Assembly: GCA_966210515.1 (NCBI GenBank)
Contig: CBIHLM010000010.1
Coordinates: 19,806-83,805 of the forward strand
From: Paradesertivirga sp966210515
Lineage (GTDB): Bacteria > Bacteroidota > Bacteroidia > Sphingobacteriales > Sphingobacteriaceae
Reading direction: 5' to 3'
Length of the DNA: 64,000 nucleotides
Below are positions 16,709 to 23,457 of the stretch, piece after piece (the first letter of the stretch is position 1; every line of letters begins with the position of its first letter). The position numbers and the translations under genes are program-made. The notes under the pieces were generated by a model. It did not search any database. It saw only the letters and a program-made list of their open reading frames with translations, and was not told the DNA's origin.

Positions 16709-17182
16709 TTATTCATGATGATATGGCTCACCTTTAAGAATTGTAAATGCCCTGTAAACTTGTTCAGCGAAAAACAAGCGAACCATCTGATGCGAAAAAG
16801 TCATTTTTGAAAGCGATAACTTTTCGTTCGCTGTCGTTAGCAAACTGTTGTCAAAGCCATAGGGCCCACCAACAACAAACACAAGGTTTTGTACACTTGA
16901 AAGCATTTTCTTGTTGATAAATCCTGAGAACTGCATCGAACTAAGCTCTTGGCCATTTTCGTCCAGCAAAACAATATAATCAGTATTACTCAGATTTTTT
17001 GATATAAGTTCTGCTTCCTTTGTCTTTTGTTGATCCTCAGAAAGGTTTTTCGTGTTTTTTAATTCTGGTATTTCGACAATCTCAAATTTTATATAATGTT
17101 TTAGTCGTTTGGTATATTTCTCTATGCCTTCTTTTAAGTAGCTATCTTCTGTTTTTCCTAACACCAGAAAAGTTATCTTCAT
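16709..17182 (-). CDS. rlmH: 23S rRNA (pseudouridine1915-N3)-methyltransferase
   Basis: SPOUT-class enzyme that methylates N3 of pseudouridine 1915 in helix 69 of 23S rRNA. Family marks: MKITFLVLGKTEDSYLKEGI at the start, YTKRLKHY, DENGQELSS, the SAM-knot sequence VFVVGGPYGF (near residues 102-111) and LSLSKMTFSHQMVRLFFAEQ ahead of the C-terminal RAFTILKGEPYHHE. The 157-residue length is exact for the family. First gene of a two-gene operon with the small membrane protein. Confidence 0.96.
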   Translation of the reverse strand: MKITFLVLGKTEDSYLKEGIEKYTKRLKHYIKFEIVEIPELKNTKNLSEDQQKTKEAELISKNLSNTDYIVLLDENGQELSSMQFSGFINKKMLSSVQNLVFVVGGPYGFDNSLLTTANEKLSLSKMTFSHQMVRLFFAEQVYRAFTILKGEPYHHE

Positions 17183-17201
17183 GCTGAAATTTAAATATTA
17201 A

Positions 17202-17209
17202 CAAATGTA
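17202..17209 (-). promoter_or_regulatory. -7 promoter element of rlmH
   Basis: TACATTTG on the minus strand (17209-17202), 19 bases before the rlmH ATG, matches TAnnTTTG. It sits back to back with the msrB element at 17214. Confidence 0.55.
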
Positions 17210-17213
17210 CGTC

Positions 17214-17221
17214 TATATTTG
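17214..17221 (+). promoter_or_regulatory. -7 promoter element of msrB
   Basis: TATATTTG on the plus strand, 91 bases before the msrB ATG, matches TAnnTTTG. Only 4 bases separate it from the divergent rlmH element. Confidence 0.5.
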
Positions 17222-17312
17222 ATTTGAGCTTATATTATAAATTCTCAACCAGGGAAACTATTCTATAGAGAACGGACGTATATATTAAAGAGTAAGATAT
17301 AAACTCGTGGAT

Positions 17313-17786
17313 ATGAAGAAAACAATATATATGCTAGGCTGTCTTTTAGGCATAGCATTTTACTCCTGCGGACAAGATAAAAAAAGCACAGAGGAAAGTA
17401 TAGTTAACAAGGAAATCAAAATGGAATACAATAAATTAACTCCTGAAGAGGAACGTGTAATTGTAAATAAAGGCACTGAATATCCCGGAACGGGGAAACT
17501 TTTAAACAATAAGGAAAAGGGTACTTATACGTGTAAACGCTGTAATAATCCTCTTTACCTTTCGGACAGTAAGTTCGACTCTCATTGCGGATGGCCGAGT
17601 TTTGACGATGAGATCAAAGGTGCCGTAAAGCGCATTCCTGATCCTGATGGCATGCGTACCGAGATTGTGTGTGCCAAATGTGGTGCACACCTTGGTCATG
17701 TTTTTTTAGGCGAAGGGTTTACTCCGAAAGATACCCGTCATTGTGTTAATTCAATTTCGATGAATTTTATTCCCGCTACGAAATAG
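17313..17786 (+). CDS. msrB: peptide-methionine (R)-S-oxide reductase, lipoprotein
   Basis: Reduces R-methionine sulfoxide in proteins. From ATG 17313 the chain has a lipoprotein-type signal (MKKTIYMLGCLLGIAFYSC, lipidated cysteine 19), so the enzyme is predicted to work in the periplasm. Zinc-site pairs are Cys74/Cys77 (YTCKRC) and Cys120/Cys123 (VCAKC); the catalytic cysteine is Cys144 in RHCVNSISMNF. SHCGWPSFDD (90-99) is also diagnostic. A GTG two codons earlier is possible but unneeded. The lipobox residues before Cys19 (FYS) are slightly unusual. Confidence 0.93.
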   Translation: MKKTIYMLGCLLGIAFYSCGQDKKSTEESIVNKEIKMEYNKLTPEEERVIVNKGTEYPGTGKLLNNKEKGTYTCKRCNNPLYLSDSKFDSHCGWPSFDDEIKGAVKRIPDPDGMRTEIVCAKCGAHLGHVFLGEGFTPKDTRHCVNSISMNFIPATK

Positions 17787-17818
17787 AGATTAATCTGGTA
17801 AGCTGGTTTGTCGAAGCT

Positions 17819-17849
17819 CAGTCCCAAAAGTGGAAAACTTTTGGGACTG
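17819..17849 (+). terminator. intrinsic terminator of msrB
   Basis: CAGTCCCAAAAGT (17819-17831) and ACTTTTGGGACTG (17837-17849) make a perfect 13-base-pair stem with loop GGAAA, followed by TCTTTTTT. It lies between msrB and the RlpA gene. Confidence 0.9.
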
Positions 17850-17879
17850 TCTTTTTTCAATAAGTTTTACTTTTATCGA

Positions 17880-18230
17880 ATGAGATGTCAATACCTGCTG
17901 CTGTCTTTATTTTTTCTGTCTTCTTGTTCCGAAACTTTAACTCAAAATGGTAAGGCCTCTTATTATGCTAAGAAGTTTAACGGAAAAAAAACGGCCAGTG
18001 GCGAGAAATTCCGAAGCTCAAAACGGACGGCTGCGCATAAAACTTTGCCCTTTGGTACAAAGGTTAGGGTGACCAACCTGAAAAATGGCCGATCTGTCAG
18101 GGTGAAAATAAATGACAGAGGTCCGTTCGTAGCGGGAAGAATTATTGATCTCTCTAAAAAGGCTGCCCGTAAGATCGGGATGTTGGATGAAGGGGTTGCT
18201 TCGGTAGAAATTAAGTATAAAAAGAAATAG
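17880..18230 (+). CDS. RlpA-like lipoprotein (double-psi beta-barrel)
   Basis: Small RlpA-type protein (116 residues). MRCQYLLLSLFFLSSC is a lipoprotein signal with the lipidated cysteine at 16. The mature domain carries the double-psi beta-barrel features GKASYYAKKFNGKKTASGE, LPFGTKVRVTNLKNGRSV, and the catalytic-type pattern INDRGPFVAGRIIDLSKKAA. RlpA proteins are septal lytic transglycosylases or peptidoglycan-binding proteins; there is no SPOR domain here. A longer frame begins at 17808, but it would contain the msrB terminator, so ATG 17880 is chosen. Confidence 0.88.
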   Translation: MRCQYLLLSLFFLSSCSETLTQNGKASYYAKKFNGKKTASGEKFRSSKRTAAHKTLPFGTKVRVTNLKNGRSVRVKINDRGPFVAGRIIDLSKKAARKIGMLDEGVASVEIKYKKK

Positions 18231-18327
18231 GCTGCTTCAAATCGTCATTTTTGGAGGCCGTGTTTTCTGATTGTTTAAAACTTGGCATCTGTTTAAAACT
18301 TCCCGATGTACTTCATGCAATCACTAC

Positions 18328-18335
18328 TATATTTG
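18328..18335 (+). promoter_or_regulatory. -7 promoter element of the riboswitch-nrd transcript
   Basis: TATATTTG matches TAnnTTTG and lies about 27 bases before the riboswitch begins, as expected for the nrdBA promoter. Confidence 0.55.
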
Positions 18336-18361
18336 TTATAATAAGTTCTTTCACATAATTC

Positions 18362-18508
18362 ATTCAGGTTCATAGTTAAGCAATGCCGAGCTATGATTAA
18401 AAGGGAACCGTGTTCAAATCACGGGCTGACGTGCAACTGTAAGTATCCTAACTTTCTAAAAGTTCCAAGCTTTTAGAAAGTTTATACAAGCCAGACACCT
18501 GCCGGAAT
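18362..18508 (+). ncRNA. cobalamin (B12) riboswitch upstream of nrdBA
   Basis: The conserved core is clear: GATTAAAAGGGAA (18395-18407), then ACGGGCTGACGTGCAACTGT (18421-18440), and the B12-box AGCCAGACACCTGCC (18489-18503). P1 can form between CAGGT (18365-18369) and ACCTG (18497-18501). A peripheral arm, AACTTTCTAAAAG (18450-18462) with CTTTTAGAAAGTT (18470-18482), makes a 13-base-pair hairpin. Adenosylcobalamin binding would normally repress the genes downstream, here the class I ribonucleotide reductase. Confidence 0.93.
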
Positions 18509-18514
18509 GATTTT

Positions 18515-18575
18515 GTCAAAACTTTCACGTATAAGGTTTTGACGAAAGCTCGTCTCCATTAGCTTCCGCTTATGG
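18515..18575 (+). promoter_or_regulatory. possible riboswitch expression platform
   Basis: GTCAAAAC (18515-18522) can pair with GTTTTGAC (18536-18543), while GACGA (18541-18545) can instead pair with TCGTC (18550-18554). The two stems share bases 18541-18543 and so exclude each other. A third stem CCATTAGC/GCTTATGG (18556-18563/18568-18575, one mismatch) follows. There is no U-run, so control may be at translation; inference. Confidence 0.4.
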
Positions 18576-18627
18576 AATACCCGTCTTTTGTCAATTCCTG
18601 TTTCGCATTACTAAAATTTAAATCTTT

Positions 18628-19599
18628 ATGCAACAGGACGAAGTATTACTTAAAGAAAACAAGGATCGATTTGTGATCCTGCCGATCAATTATCCCGCCA
18701 TCTGGGAGATGTACAAAAAACATGAAGCCAGTTTCTGGACAGCCGAAGAAATCGACCTTTCCGGCGATTTAAAGGATTGGGAAAATCTTAACTCAGGGGA
18801 AAAGCATTTCGTTTCTCACATTCTCGCCTTCTTTGCAGCTAGCGACGGAATTGTAAATGAAAACCTTGCAGTAAACTTCATGAATGAAGTTCAGGTTCCG
18901 GAAGCCCGGTGCTTTTACGGCTTTCAAATTATGATGGAAAATATACATTCCGAAACTTATGCCTTACTGATCGACACCTATATTAAAGATCATGCTGAAA
19001 GAGACCGCCTTTTCCACGCCATCGACACCGTTCCCTGTGTGAAGAAAAAGGCAGAATGGGCTTTGCGATGGATTGATAATGGTACGTTCGCACAGCGACT
19101 TGTGGCGTTTGCGGCAGTGGAAGGAATTTTCTTCAGCGGAAGCTTCTGTTCAATCTTCTGGTTGAAAAAACGCGGTTTAATGCCGGGCTTAACATTCAGT
19201 AACGAATTGATTTCACGCGATGAAGGCCTCCACTGCGAATTCGCCTGTTTGTTATATAGTATGCTGAAAAATCGCCTGTCTCAGGAAGAAGTTTTTAGCA
19301 TAATTGCTGATGCGGTAGCTATCGAAAAGGAGTTTATTACCGATGCCTTACCTGTCGCACTTATCGGGATGAATGCAAAGTTGATGAGTCAGTATATCGA
19401 ATTTGTAGCCGACAGATGGCTCTCGGAATTGGGTTATGATAAAATGTTCGGCGCGACAAACCCCTTCGATTTTATGGAAATGATATCCCTCCAGGGAAAA
19501 ACTAATTTCTTCGAAAAACGAGTAGGCGATTACCAGAAAAGCGGAGTGCTGTCTGTAAATGAGAGCAGTCAGGCGTTTTCGTTGGATGAGGAGTTTTGA
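18628..19599 (+). CDS. nrdB: class I ribonucleotide reductase, small (R2) subunit
   Basis: R2 subunit that holds the di-iron/tyrosyl radical cofactor needed by NrdA to make deoxyribonucleotides; oxygen-dependent and B12-independent. Metal ligands by family pattern: Asp73 (AASDGIVNENL), Glu104 and His107 (MENIHSETY), Glu165 (VEGIFFSGSF), Glu199 and His202 (SRDEGLHCEF); the radical tyrosine is Tyr111. The tail FSLDEEF is the R1-binding peptide. At 323 residues it resembles the eukaryotic-like R2 of Bacteroidetes. Gene order is nrdB before nrdA, under the cobalamin riboswitch. Confidence 0.96.
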   Translation: MQQDEVLLKENKDRFVILPINYPAIWEMYKKHEASFWTAEEIDLSGDLKDWENLNSGEKHFVSHILAFFAASDGIVNENLAVNFMNEVQVPEARCFYGFQIMMENIHSETYALLIDTYIKDHAERDRLFHAIDTVPCVKKKAEWALRWIDNGTFAQRLVAFAAVEGIFFSGSFCSIFWLKKRGLMPGLTFSNELISRDEGLHCEFACLLYSMLKNRLSQEEVFSIIADAVAIEKEFITDALPVALIGMNAKLMSQYIEFVADRWLSELGYDKMFGATNPFDFMEMISLQGKTNFFEKRVGDYQKSGVLSVNESSQAFSLDEEF

Positions 19600-19848
19600 A
19601 GGGACGTATCAGGTATAAAGTAGCAAGTATCAAGATTGGATGCATTTGGTTATAAATCTTGATATCAGCTCTTTATATACCGATTTTAACAGCTAAGTGC
19701 CCAGTCTAGATACTTGTTACTTGCTACTTTATACTATATCTCAACTCAGTTAAGTGCCCTGTCCAGATACTTGTTACTTTAAACTATATATCAACCCAGT
19801 ATGTGTCCAGTCTAAATACTAGATACTTGCTACTTTATACTCTTCCCC
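19600..19848. repeat. repeat-filled spacer between nrdB and nrdA
   Basis: A motif of about 55 bases occurs three times in tandem (starting near 19691, 19751 and 19801), each with (A)AGTGYCCnGTCYAGATACTT-like text and TACTTTATACT or TACTTTAAACT. GTATAAAGTAGCAAGTATC (19613-19631) is an exact 19-base inverted copy of 19822-19840. TATCAAGATT (19628-19637) also pairs with AATCTTGATA (19655-19664). The spacer has no reading frame. It may fold into a large cruciform or RNA structure between two cotranscribed genes. Confidence 0.75.
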
Positions 19849-22227
19849 ATGTTTGTAATAAAAAGAAACGGAACAAAAGAATCCGTAAAATTTGATAAAA
19901 TCACAGCCCGCATCGAAAAGCTGTGTTATGGATTAAATCCTTCTTTGGTTGATCCCATCGATGTTGCTAAAAAAGTAATTGAAGGATTATTTGATGGTGT
20001 AACCACATCAGAACTCGATAACCTCGCCGCAGAAACCGCCGCCTCCTTAACAACTAAGCACCCGGATTACGCTTTGCTGGCATCGCGCATAGCTGTTTCG
20101 AATTTGCATAAAAATACCACAAAGTCATTTTCAGGGACAATGCGGAAGCTTCACCAGTACGTAGACCCGAAAGTGGATAAATCAGCATCGCTTATCGCAG
20201 ATGATGTGATGGAAATAATTGATACAAACTCCACGATTCTGGATAGCACGATAATTTACGACCGTGATTTCGGCTTCGATTATTTCGGGTTCAAAACACT
20301 TGAAAAATCATATCTTCTTAAGCTTGATGGCGAAATTGCGGAGCGTCCGCAACATATGTTTATGCGGGTTGCGGTAGGTATCCATAAGGGTGATATTGAT
20401 AGCGTTATTAAAACTTATAATCTTATCTCCGAACGATGGTTTACACATGCAACACCAACCTTGTTCAATGCGGGAACTCCCAAGCCACAAATGTCGTCAT
20501 GTTTTCTGCTTACCATGAAAGATGATAGCATTGACGGTATTTATGATACCCTTAAACAGACAGCGAAGATTTCACAAAGTGCTGGTGGAATCGGCTTAAG
20601 TATTCATAATGTTCGGGCAACGGGTTCTTATATCAGTGGAACAAATGGTACCAGCAACGGAATTGTGCCGATGTTGAGGGTGTTTAATGATACGGCAAGA
20701 TATGTTGATCAGGGTGGTGGTAAACGCAAAGGCGCATTTGCTGTATACCTGGAACCATGGCATGCAGACGTATTCGAATTTTTGGATTTAAGAAAAAATC
20801 ACGGAAAGGAAGAAATGCGAGCCCGCGATCTATTTCTTGCATTATGGATATGCGATTTATTCATGAAGCGTGTAGAAGCCAATGAAGACTGGAGCTTGTT
20901 CTGTCCGCATGAAGCACCCGGGTTGCATGAATGCTGGGGCAAGGAATTCGAAAGTTTGTATGTGAAATATGAGCAGGAGGGAAGGGCACGAAAAACCGTT
21001 AAAGCTCAGGAATTATGGTTCGCTATTTTAGATGCGCAGGTGGAAACCGGAACGCCTTACCTTTTATATAAAGATGCAGCTAACGGAAAATCAAACCAGC
21101 AAAATCTTGGAACGATAAAAAGCTCTAATTTATGCACCGAAATTTTAGAGTATACTTCTGCTGATGAAATTGCAGTGTGTAATCTTGCATCCCTGGCACT
21201 TCCAAGATATATTACCAATGGCGTTTTCGATCATGAGAAACTGTATGAAGTAACTTATCAGGTTACTTTAAATCTTAATAAAATTATCGATCATAATTAC
21301 TATCCAGTTGATGAGGCTCGTAACTCGAATCTCCGCCACCGCCCTGTTGGTCTGGGTGTGCAAGGTTTAGCCGATGCTTTTATCCTTTTACGTCTTCCGT
21401 TCGAAAGCGAAGAAGCGCAGCAGCTAAACAAGGAAATTTTTGAGACTATCTATTTCGCTGCAATGACCGCCTCAAAAGATCTGGCAATTAAAGACGGCGC
21501 GTATGAATCTTTTAAAGGTTCACCCTTGTCAAAGGGGCAATTTCAATTTGATTTATGGGGAGTTTCACCCGCAAGTAACAGATGGGATTGGGAGAATTTG
21601 CGCCTTGATGTGATGAATCATGGTGTGCGAAACTCATTATTGGTTGCGCCTATGCCAACAGCATCCACTTCGCAAATTCTTGGTAACAATGAATGCTTCG
21701 AACCCTACACTTCCAATATCTACACTCGCCGTGTATTGAGCGGCGAGTTCATTGTGGTTAACAAACATCTCCTTAAGGATTTAGTAAACCTGGGTTTGTG
21801 GAATACTGACATGAAAAACAAAATCATTACAGCTAACGGTTCTATACAGGATATTGCTGAGATTCCCATTGAAATAAAAGCATTATATAAAACCGTATGG
21901 GAAATTAAAATGAGGAACATTATCGATATGGCGGCCGATAGAGGTGCCTATATTTGCCAGTCACAATCTTTAAATCTCTTTATCAATTCTCCGAACTCAT
22001 CGAAGCTTACTTCCATGCATTTTTATGCATGGAAAAAAGGCTTGAAAACCGGAATGTATTATTTGCGAACTCAGGCAGCTTCTCAGGCAGTTAAATTTAC
22101 TGTTGAAAATCAGGCAGGAAAAAATATGGAGCCGGTGATTCCTGGCGAAATTGAAGCGGTTTTGGATGAAATACCGGATGGACCAGTTTGCTCGATGGAA
22201 GAAGGATGTATTAGCTGTTCAGGATAA
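19849..22227 (+). CDS. nrdA: class I ribonucleotide reductase, large (R1) subunit
   Basis: Catalytic subunit reducing ribonucleoside diphosphates. An ATP-cone (residues 1-90, MFVIKRNGTKESVKFDKI...) gives allosteric activity control. Active-site residues: Cys218 (MSSCFLL) and Cys444 (AVCNLA) form the reducing disulfide pair, Cys429 is the thiyl radical, and Asn427 and Glu431 complete SSNLCTE. The tail CSMEEGCISCSG carries the shuttle cysteines. At 792 residues and with yeast-like numbering it belongs to the eukaryote-like NrdA group. It follows nrdB after a 249-base repeat-rich gap. Confidence 0.96.
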   Translation: MFVIKRNGTKESVKFDKITARIEKLCYGLNPSLVDPIDVAKKVIEGLFDGVTTSELDNLAAETAASLTTKHPDYALLASRIAVSNLHKNTTKSFSGTMRKLHQYVDPKVDKSASLIADDVMEIIDTNSTILDSTIIYDRDFGFDYFGFKTLEKSYLLKLDGEIAERPQHMFMRVAVGIHKGDIDSVIKTYNLISERWFTHATPTLFNAGTPKPQMSSCFLLTMKDDSIDGIYDTLKQTAKISQSAGGIGLSIHNVRATGSYISGTNGTSNGIVPMLRVFNDTARYVDQGGGKRKGAFAVYLEPWHADVFEFLDLRKNHGKEEMRARDLFLALWICDLFMKRVEANEDWSLFCPHEAPGLHECWGKEFESLYVKYEQEGRARKTVKAQELWFAILDAQVETGTPYLLYKDAANGKSNQQNLGTIKSSNLCTEILEYTSADEIAVCNLASLALPRYITNGVFDHEKLYEVTYQVTLNLNKIIDHNYYPVDEARNSNLRHRPVGLGVQGLADAFILLRLPFESEEAQQLNKEIFETIYFAAMTASKDLAIKDGAYESFKGSPLSKGQFQFDLWGVSPASNRWDWENLRLDVMNHGVRNSLLVAPMPTASTSQILGNNECFEPYTSNIYTRRVLSGEFIVVNKHLLKDLVNLGLWNTDMKNKIITANGSIQDIAEIPIEIKALYKTVWEIKMRNIIDMAADRGAYICQSQSLNLFINSPNSSKLTSMHFYAWKKGLKTGMYYLRTQAASQAVKFTVENQAGKNMEPVIPGEIEAVLDEIPDGPVCSMEEGCISCSG

Positions 22228-22265
22228 CTATAATACCTTGGTTATCTCAGCGGCCCTGTTATACT

Positions 22266-22285
22266 GCTCCCCGATTTAGGGGAGC
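22266..22285 (+). terminator. hairpin after nrdA
   Basis: GCTCCCC (22266-22272) and GGGGAGC (22279-22285) form a perfect 7-base-pair GC-rich stem around GATTTA, 38 bases after the nrdA stop. No U-run; the text resembles a dispersed intergenic repeat. Confidence 0.45.
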
Positions 22286-22337
22286 TCCGCAACGTGAAGG
22301 TGAAAATGAATATTTATTAGATTAGCTTGGTTTATAA

Positions 22338-22541
22338 ATGCTTAAACACGAAATCATTTCTTGTGAACGCTGCCGAAAACGTATAGAGTGCAAGGCCAAC
22401 TCATATACCAAATGCCAGTGCGCTATGGTTCAGTTAAGCTTAAACGAAACCCAGTATATTAGCGAGACTTACGACGGCTGTTTATGCGCATCCTGCTTGA
22501 CAGAGTTAAAGCAGGAATATCTGAGCATGTTAAATGATTAG
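22338..22541 (+). CDS. cysteine-rich CWC family protein
   Basis: A 67-residue protein with eight cysteines in the CWC arrangement: CERCRKRIEC (9-18), CQCAMVQLS (27-35) and CLCASCL (48-54), separated by NETQYISETYDG. The cysteine pairs probably hold zinc. The family is widespread in Bacteria but has no known biochemical role. It lies 110 bases after nrdA on the same strand; a shared transcript is possible but the hairpin at 22266 lies between. Confidence 0.85.
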   Translation: MLKHEIISCERCRKRIECKANSYTKCQCAMVQLSLNETQYISETYDGCLCASCLTELKQEYLSMLND

Positions 22542-22636
22542 GCATCGCTGTCTTAATTCGCAAACCCTGTAATCGTAAATCAAGTTTTACACTCTTTCTC
22601 CAAAAAGTTTTAACTTCACGCCGAAAATTAAAATTT

Positions 22637-23380
22637 ATGAAATTACTTGAAGGAAAAACGGCATTAATAACAGGCGCTTCAAAAGGTATTGGACGCAAAA
22701 TAGCCGAGAAGTTTGCCGAACATGGTGCTAACGTGGCCTTTACATATTTATCTTCTGTTGAAAAAGGTCTTGCTTTAGAGCAGGAGCTACAAACTTCTGG
22801 AACCAAGGTTAAGGGCTATCGTTCTGATGCTTCTAAATTTGATCAGGCAGAGCAATTGATTGCCGATGTTGTAGCTGATTTTGGCACCGTTGATATTGTG
22901 GTTAATAACGCGGGTATAACTAAAGACGGATTGTTGATGCGCATGAGCGAGCAACAATGGGATGAAGTGCTCGAAGTGAATTTGAAATCTATTTTCAATG
23001 TTACGAAAGCCGCATCTAAAATTATGATGAAAAACCGTAATGGTGTTTTTGTCAATATGAGCTCTGTTGTTGGAGTTCAGGGAAATGCCGGTCAGGGAAA
23101 TTATGCTGCTTCTAAAGCAGGTATCATTGGTTTTTCAAAATCAATGGCAAAGGAGTTGGGTTCAAGAAATATCCGTACAAATGTGGTTGCCCCTGGTTTT
23201 ATAAAAACTGAAATGACAGAAGTCCTTGACCCCAAAGTGGTGGAAGGATGGGAAGCTGGAATTCCACTTAAACGTGCTGGCGAAACCGAAGATGTTGCAA
23301 ACGCGTGTGTATTTCTGGCTTCGGATTTAAGTTCTTACATCACCGGACAAGTAATTGCCGTGGATGGCGGAATGCTGTAA
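22637..23380 (+). CDS. fabG: 3-oxoacyl-[acyl-carrier-protein] reductase
   Basis: NADPH-dependent short-chain reductase of fatty-acid elongation, reducing 3-oxoacyl-ACP. TGASKGIG (12-19) binds the cofactor, NNAG is at 90-93, and the catalytic set is Asn (VNLKS, 114), Ser142, Tyr156 and Lys160 (NYAASK). APGFIKTEMT and the C-terminal ITGQVIAVDGGM are typical of FabG. The 247-residue length is exact. It is not next to other fab genes here. Its terminator hairpin overlaps the start of the next gene. Confidence 0.93.
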   Translation: MKLLEGKTALITGASKGIGRKIAEKFAEHGANVAFTYLSSVEKGLALEQELQTSGTKVKGYRSDASKFDQAEQLIADVVADFGTVDIVVNNAGITKDGLLMRMSEQQWDEVLEVNLKSIFNVTKAASKIMMKNRNGVFVNMSSVVGVQGNAGQGNYAASKAGIIGFSKSMAKELGSRNIRTNVVAPGFIKTEMTEVLDPKVVEGWEAGIPLKRAGETEDVANACVFLASDLSSYITGQVIAVDGGML

Positions 23381-23418
23381 TCTTAGTTGCATAAGGTTTT
23401 TTTAACGGCTTTAAATAA

Positions 23419-23457
23419 AAAAATGGCATATTTACGTTCAGTAGATATGCCATTTTT
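23419..23457 (+). terminator. fabG terminator overlapping the next gene's start
   Basis: AAAAATGGCATAT (23419-23431) and ATATGCCATTTTT (23445-23457) form a 13-base-pair stem with a 13-base loop and run into TATTT. The right arm contains the proposed ATG (23447) of the VWA protein. Confidence 0.75.

Noticed and set aside
17808..17879. Upstream extension of the RlpA-like gene
   Set aside because: It would include the perfect msrB terminator within the coding region and place polar residues before the lipoprotein signal.
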